From contig PUFA01000202.1 of assembly GCA_003508835.1 (NCBI GenBank), forward strand, positions 2,170,001 through 2,234,000: 64,000 nt of DNA. The letters run 5' to 3'. Under the pieces are notes generated by a model. It saw nothing but the letters and a program-made list of their open reading frames with translations. It was not told the origin of the DNA and searched no databases. The position numbers and the translations under genes are program-made. Below, piece after piece: positions 58,289-64,000 of the stretch (the first letter of the stretch is position 1; each line of letters begins with the position of its first letter). Origin of the DNA: Eonycteris spelaea (Eukaryota; Chordata; Mammalia; Chiroptera; Pteropodidae).

Positions 58289-58489
58289 GTGAGCCCTTTG
58301 GAGAAACAGCACTGGCCACACACGTGTGCACACATACACACACTGGGCGGCAGACTGAGCTCCAGGACCAGCGAAAAATGACTCCACAAAGGAAAAGGCA
58401 ATGTCCCACCAGCCTGAGATCGGGGGAGTGGGCAGACAGGAGAGCGGGTGACCCTGTCCTGGAGATTCTGCTGCACGTTTAGGCGGTTT

Positions 58490-59620
58490 TCTTCTTTAGT
58501 GAAAAATAGGTTCCCCCCAAATGTAGGCTTTCTTCGCTGCAGAATTGAACCTAGACCTGAGCAACCGGTTAAAATAAAACCACAAAATCTGTAAATGTGT
58601 GAGTAAACTTAACAGCGGGTTCATCTTGTACCCAGGATATTTTTTAAATGGATCTTTTTTTTTTTCTCTCTCTCTCTCTCTTTTTTTAAAGCAGAAACCC
58701 TAGAGAAGAGTCGCAAGGAGAGTAGTAACAAGTAGTGTGAACTCTGAGAGCTGTGACATGTGATGCTGAAGTTACTGATTGCCAGGCTGCTGGAATTTAT
58801 GGAGGGTGGGCACTGCGGGGTGGAGGGGGAGGGGAGTCTCTGTGAGCTGTTTTCTAGGAATGAGGGGGAATGAGGTAGGATAATGAATATGGCAAGAAGC
58901 AAGCAGGAATTTGATTGGTGTGGAGGGAGGAGGAAGGTGGGGGGGTGCAAAGGAGGGAAGAGAAAGAGCAAAAAACCCAACCAAACAAACCAAACAAAAC
59001 GCTGCATTAAAAAGGAAGAAGAAAAATGGAAGCTCAGACATTGAAACATGCGGAGTAAATGAGATGGCAGAGGAAGACATAAAATGTGAGCAAAAAGCAC
59101 AAAGGATGTGGAAATTTGCAGATGGCATGAAATCAGGAGGGCCAACCGAGATGGAAAACGACAGGACGATTATGGGACATTCCTATTCTCACCGTGTGTG
59201 TGTGTGGGGTCAGAGACCTGCCAAGGTCTCCTCTGCCGAGACCAGGCTGGGTGCCCCTCTCGGAGCAGGGTCTGAACGGAGGCTCGGCTCCTCCCTGGAG
59301 CTGAACCAGTTCTGTGTTTCCGCACAGAGGTGGCTTCTACTCCCATCCTCAGAGCCCTCCTCTACAAAATGCACATCTCTCGCTCCTTGGTGGGGTTGCA
59401 ATAAAGAATAAATTATGACTCTTTACATTCGATACTAGCGAAATGGTTTGACACCACCTACACTCGCCCCATCAGACACGTCCCTGTTTCCGCTCCCTCT
59501 TCGCCTTACTTTGCTCTCTGGCATGGCCGACTCCTAGAGCCCTTGGCCCCGACGACGCCCACGGATGATGGGAGAGGTGGTGATGGTGATGGTAATACCA
59601 GTCGCTTCTGATCGAGTATT
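58490..59620. other. Unassigned stretch, possible first intron
   Basis: A long polypyrimidine tract ending in AAAGCAG at about 58651-58694 resembles an acceptor but leads to no open frame. Two (CAAAC)n-like tracts lie at 58977-58999. An opposed pair of frames (174 and 166 codons) overlaps here without recognisable content. Confidence 0.35.
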
Positions 59621-59629
59621 TACTTGAGT

Positions 59630-59830
59630 CTCAAGCCTTTTCCCGAGAAGCTATACCATTAGGTCACTTCTAGGAAGACCAACCTCATTTACAGGGGATA
59701 AAAAAAGGAGGCACAGAGAGGTTAAGGAACTGACTTGAGGTCACACAGCAAGATAGAAGTGGAGCTGAAATCAGATTCAGGTCCACATGCTGCCAAAGGC
59801 CCAGCATTTACTCACCACTTTATGCCCTCT
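59630..59830 (-). repeat. MIR SINE, nearly full length
   Basis: 'tcatttacaggggataaaaa', 'ggcacagagaggttaaggaa' followed by 'ctgacttgaggtcacacagc', and 'ggagctgaaatcagattcag' follow the antisense MIR. Confidence 0.85.
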
Positions 59831-60169
59831 GATCCAAGTAGCCCCGCTTCTCCATGGCACCCCTAGACCAGTTAGCCATAACTGTGCCCCGAGCTGGGTT
59901 TGGATCCTCTCACTCTGAGCCGCGGGAACTTCTAACTTCCCCTCAACAGGCTACTGACTCACCGTCCACTTCTAAGTGGCGGTGACTCACATACACAATG
60001 ATGCCTCCAGACAAGAATGCATGAAGGGTCAACTTAACCTCTAAAGACTGCACGATTTACAGATTGCCGGGCAATGGATCAAAAGGACCAGGAAGCTTTC
60101 CCTGCCTTAAAAGATATTCAAAAAAGTGAACTAAAAAACTCCCACAGGTGTTGATAATGATGATGTGGC

Positions 60170-60375
60170 TAGCCGACACTCGTTAAGCACGGACATATGT
60201 TACACAACCCCATAAGGCATAATTATTGTTGTTCCCATATTCTAGATGAAGCAGCTTAGACACAGAGACTCGGTAAGGTGTGAAGGTCACTCAGCCACAA
60301 AGCGAAGCCCTGGCCGAGACGAGGCCCCAGGCGACCCGCCTCTCCAGAGCCCAGGCTCTGCGCCACTGCCTGTCC
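60170..60375 (-). repeat. MIR SINE fossil
   Basis: 'gacactcgttaagcacggac', 'acaaccccataaggcataat', 'tctagatgaagcagcttaga' and 'gtgaaggtcactcagccac' follow the antisense order. Confidence 0.75.
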
Positions 60376-60799
60376 TGCCGAGGGAGTGACAAGGGTGGTT
60401 CCAGAAATGAGAGTGGAAATCTAAATGCTCAATGACAGAAAACAGAGGGAGGCGAGAAGAATCTAATCTTTTTACATGTGCTGTTGAATCTCGTGACATC
60501 TCTCATGAGTAGCTAAGCATGGGCCAGGGTCCTCGAATAGCCCCAATTTTCCAAATCCTCGTGGTCACAGAGGACAGTTGGCAGAGGACCAAGAATCCCC
60601 GGCTCTGGGTCAGGGCACGTTGGTAGAAACACACGCAGGACCATTTTGCTGGTAGCCTGATGGCGTCCACCTGCTAACACCAAAGAGCAAAAACATCCGA
60701 GTGGATAAGTGAGCAAGGTCGACGCATGAGGATTTGTAAGTTTATTTTACAAGACTCCCGAACGCTAAGCATAGAGTGCAGACGAAAATGTCCTTGGTT

Positions 60800-60960
60800 T
60801 GGGGCCAGAAACCTGGATTCTAGTGCCGACTCTGTCACTCACCAGTGTGTGAACCCGACCCTGCTGCCTGAGCTTTGCTCTCCCCATTATAAAACGAACT
60901 AACGACATTAGCTCTAGAACCCTTTCTGGCACTAAAATGGTATTAAATCTAATAATTGTT
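60800..60960 (+). repeat. MIR SINE fossil
   Basis: 'ggccagaaacctggattcta', 'gtgccgactctgtcactcac' and 'ctgagctttgctctccccat' follow the sense order. Confidence 0.7.
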
Positions 60961-61059
60961 CAGTTGATGAGGAAAAGATGAAAAGCCAGGGTAGCTGGGA
61001 TGTGTGGTTGGGTGCATGTGTGCTGGAGAGCGTGGGCAGGTAAGGGACAGAACAAGAAA

Positions 61060-61320
61060 GACCTTCATTGAGCTGGCCTATCCCTATTACAGCAATCGCT
61101 TCCCAAATACCTTCCATATAATAGCTATCTTTTCTCTTTGTTTTGTTTTGCTGCTGGGATTCCTACAAGTACGAATTCGCTTGCATTAGTAATATTCTTA
61201 TTAAAATGCAAACACCTCCGGAGGGAATAAGGAAAGTCAGCCTCTCACACTTTAGTGTAAATTATTTCATGAGGCGACTTTCCTCCAAACACTTCGTTCT
61301 TATCAAACAGCCATTTAGAG
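61060..61320. promoter_or_regulatory. Candidate AT-rich regulatory block
   Basis: Low-repeat, AT-rich DNA with 'ttgcattagtaatattctta', an octamer-like ATGCAAA at 61206-61212 inside the 13-mer shared with 19265-19277, and 'gtgtaaattatttcatgagg'. Function is inferred. Confidence 0.3.
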
Positions 61321-61324
61321 CAGG

Positions 61325-61985
61325 GGGTGAGGTGGAAAGACTAGGGGAAGCCGGTAGGTAGTTTTAGAACTTTGAAGACTCTTGGATAAGGCAGGCCTGG
61401 TTGGGGATTGCTTAGAGAAAGAGAGGATACGGGAGGCACTAGGAGAAGGTGAAGACATACTGCCGGCAAATCGTCTGCTTCAGAATTTTATCCGGAGCAA
61501 GCCTGGAATTTGAGGAAGAAGGACCCTGGCTTCACCTTCACTCTCTTCCCCCCGTTCCTTGCATCTAGCACGTGATGGGTTCCTATGGGGTCTTTGGGCT
61601 GAAGTTCCATTTAAAACATGGTTTTTATGAAGGAAAAACACTCAGCTTTCCAAACATTCAACTTGAAAATGAGTGGTAAGAACCCCAGCCCATTCCTACT
61701 TTGTTATCTATCTACCTATATGTATTTACTGGGGCAGGGAGCAGGGAATATATGGGAGTCAGACGAAAGAGGCTTCTTCTCCTTCACATTTCTGGAAGGC
61801 AAATAGTTTGACATAAAGGAAAATCAAGAAACAAGTTTCAAGATCCTCCAAGATAAAGCAGCGAAGTGAAGGCAGGCGAGAGAACTCACCTCATCTGAAA
61901 CTAGCCCCGTCTTCTAATACTAAATAAATATAAAAATATAGCCACCCCTCGATGATTGAAAGGCAGGGTGACGTTACTGGGTTCA
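61325..61985. other. Unassigned non-coding stretch
   Basis: Nothing recognised. Only short open frames. Confidence 0.4.
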
Positions 61986-61989
61986 GGAA

Positions 61990-62130
61990 AAAAGATCTGA
62001 GGTCCAGCATCGGTGTGCTCATAAACTGAATGAACTTGGCCAACTCCTTGAACCTTTACGAGCCGGTTTTACGGTACTTCCCATGATACCACGAGGCAAT
62101 GCGTTACCATGTCGATGAGCTTATAAAGAG
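61990..62130 (+). repeat. MIR SINE fragment
   Basis: 'aaactgaatgaacttggcca' followed by 'actccttgaacctttacgag' and 'atgataccacgaggcaatgc' is a decayed sense MIR. Confidence 0.6.
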
Positions 62131-62169
62131 TAAAATACTACACAACCTTTAACTGGTAATACATACTAA

Positions 62170-62655
62170 GATGTCATCAGAATAAGAGCACTATGTGCCA
62201 GGCATGGTCTTTACATGTGCTATGTCATTTAATCCTCCAACTCACCCTGTAAGAAGAACTCTACTACAGGGAGATAATATTAAATGGTGTTTCTGTCCTT
62301 GAGCTCTGGAGTCAGGCAGACAGGGCATTGAGGGGCAAGCTCTGCCACTCTGTGATTTTGGACAAATTACTCGACCTTTCTGAGTTTCAATTTCTTCATT
62401 TGTAAAGTGAGGATATTAATAGTACCTTCCTCACGGGATTATTTTGAGGAAGAAATGAGATAATGAACGCACGTGACATAATTAGTACAGTGCCCAGCAC
62501 ATAAAAAGCAATCAACAAATGTTGGATGTCATAGTTGTTCTCATTTTACAGACTTGATGACATTCACTGCTTTGCCCAAGGTCACACAGTTCACAAACAT
62601 AAGGGTCCCGAACCTGGTTCTGTTTGCCCCAAAGCCCTGCTCTCTCTGGCTCTTT
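62170..62655. repeat. MIR inserted into another MIR
   Basis: An antisense MIR begins at about 62185 ('actatgtgccaggcatggtc', 'catttaatcctccaactcac'). It breaks near 62280 and resumes near 62535 ('tctcattttacagacttgat', 'gcccaaggtcacacagttca'). Between them (about 62295-62525) sits a complete sense MIR ('ttggacaaattactcgacct', 'cagtgcccagcacataaaaa'). Confidence 0.8.
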
Positions 62656-62659
62656 CATA

Positions 62660-63215
62660 TTGTCTATCTTGCCGTTGAATTTTCTGAACCACAGATAATT
62701 GAAAGGATATACTAATTGCATCCTCATCTGTTTTGCCTATATCAGACTCCTCTTGAGTGGTTTGTCTGTAAACACTCAAGGAAAATATTTTCCATACAGA
62801 GCTTCTTAGAGAAATGATGTCGCCATTTAAAAATACTACTTGACAAAATCCCTCAAAATAATCCAGAGCAGAACTCAAGCATCTCGGAACAGCACTGTGA
62901 CAAACTCATGTTTCAGACTTTAAAAATCATTAGTTTAAATTTCATCTTTTCTCAGCTAAGCTTCAGGTCACTAAAGTGGCCAAAAGCTACATATAGGAGA
63001 AAGATGACAAAATCACCTAGGTGATCCACAGATTAAAGTGCTTCCCCGCCAAGCTTTAAGAGATGGGTAGAAAATTGAGAACTACTGTTTTACATGCCAG
63101 AAAAAACAAAAGTTTCAGGGTACACACCTAACTTAAAAAATATGTATTAATAAAGATTCATGTTACTGAACCATTTTGTAAAGCACAGTTATTTTATTTA
63201 TTTTTTCCTTTTTCC
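62660..63215. other. Unassigned non-coding stretch
   Basis: AT-rich with no recognised repeat. It ends in the polypyrimidine tract preceding the candidate exon. Confidence 0.4.
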
Positions 63216-63217
63216 AG

Positions 63218-63408
63218 GCAGCTTTCTGAAATGCTCTAATGGCTGTAAGACGTGTGACTGCTTTCAGGGGAGCCCGAATGAATGATAAAAGATGGTCGGA
63301 GATTCGCTTGAGTTCACGTGTATCTGATTCATATTTGTCATTGTTATTTAAGTGGGGTAACGAATAATGACTGGAGTGCTTCGCCTTGCGCGAGGAGACG
63401 TGGCACAG
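63218..63408 (+). ncRNA. Candidate 191-nt non-coding or UTR exon
   Basis: A strong acceptor (TTTTTTCCTTTTTCCAG, AG at 63216-63217) and a strong donor (CAG-GTGAGTGAG, GT at 63409-63410) bracket 191 nt. All three forward frames are closed (TGA or TAA within the first 70 nt), so it would be a lncRNA or 5' UTR exon. No repeat family explains it. It lies about 5 kb right of the candidate rightward first exon and could belong to the same transcript. Confidence 0.35.
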
Positions 63409-63410
63409 GT

Positions 63411-64000
63411 GAGTGAGACTTGGCACGTTCATACACAGGCCCCTTGACCTACTGGGCAAGCACCCCAACTGCGAAAGTCTTAGAGTGTCTAATACGATCA
63501 AGGTACAACTGGCATTTTAGTGGGACAGAGAAGCCACTGTGTCCTGTCTCCCCTCTCTTCCATCCAGGATATGGAAGGAAGCTAAGAAGACCCCGAGAAA
63601 GGCCACAGAATCCCGCCGAGGCCAGGAAGGCACAAACTAGAACACTGTGCATTCACCAACGCAGCTTCTCCTTCCCTGAGATCTGCTTCTGCCTGAAGCT
63701 TACAGCTCATCGGAGCAGAAAGAGGCAGCAGAGCCACCGGTGGGAGCAACTGGTTTTGGTAAACAATGAGCCAGCTTCCCCGAGGGAGCAGATCAGAGGA
63801 GATGCAATCAACAACAGAGAGACACTCTCCAGCAGCTAAGCGGACAGCCAGGGAAGGGCTGCCTCTCCTGACTGACCTTGGTGGCTGCAGTGGCTGAGCT
63901 GCCCCTGCCTTGGTTAATGCGCTGAGGGATTCGGGTCCCATCTGGTCCACCCGGCTGCTCCCAGACCTGCTTGGAAGCTGACATAGGTAGCAGCTACCTA
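63411..64000. other. Unassigned non-coding stretch to window end
   Basis: No recognised repeat. Open frames of 139 (plus) and 122 (minus) codons overlap and show no known domain. Confidence 0.4.

Noticed and set aside
58651..58700. Acceptor for the candidate exon ending at 58288
   Set aside because: The pyrimidine tract and AG look good, but joining there reaches a stop within about ten codons and the tract is a simple repeat.

Overview
This window looks like nuclear DNA of a placental mammal. It carries many fossil MIR and L2 elements, several old L1 3' ends, and hAT-Charlie type DNA transposons, including a near-complete MER1-type copy. These are set among (CA)n, (CT)n, (GA)n and (ATTC)n microsatellites and CpG islands. 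I see no Alu, rodent B1/B2, carnivore tRNA-Lys SINE, bovine tA/BovB or equine tRNA-Ser SINE. That argues against primates, rodents, carnivores, ruminants and horses, but I cannot name the species. There is no bacterial, organellar or phage architecture. No open reading frame reads as a recognisable protein, so I call no confident CDS. The long open frames lie inside GC-rich islands or L2 fossils and are composition artefacts.

Layout. 1-7.8 kb: repeat-bearing intergenic or intronic DNA with an L2 copy (1.6-2.35 kb) and an intact-looking hAT element with an 8-bp target duplication (4967-5482). 7.85-9.2 kb: the strongest CpG island, with GC boxes and a consensus splice donor on the minus strand, probably the first exon of a leftward transcript. 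9.2-30 kb: many MIR, L2 and L1 fossils plus one L1 split by a MER1-type element. 30.5-30.7 kb: a compact cluster of homeodomain sites with a palindromic SOX-like site. 32.47-33.1 kb: an orphan CpG island between two diverging L2 fossils. 36.8-38.1 kb: CpG-rich unassigned DNA. 39.2-40.6 kb: two L2 fossils back to back. 46.5-47.7 kb: a low-repeat segment holding a diverged 850-bp-spaced duplication and a possible exapted CR1/L3-like piece. 50.55-50.63 kb: five perfect alternating heat-shock pentamers followed by a hairpin. 56.74-57.56 kb: a second strong CpG island. Immediately to its right (57.58-58.49 kb) is promoter-like DNA with a minus-strand candidate exon, long CA/CT tracts, and a plus-strand strong-Kozak ATG ending in a splice donor. 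63218-63408: a well-bounded candidate non-coding exon on the plus strand.

Reading it together: several CpG islands, scattered AT-rich low-repeat blocks with homeodomain, SOX or octamer motifs, and no coding exons resemble the regulatory surroundings of a developmental gene, with one leftward and one rightward transcript starting inside the window. That is inference. Repeat family names come from memory of consensus sequences, not from a search, and their edges are approximate.
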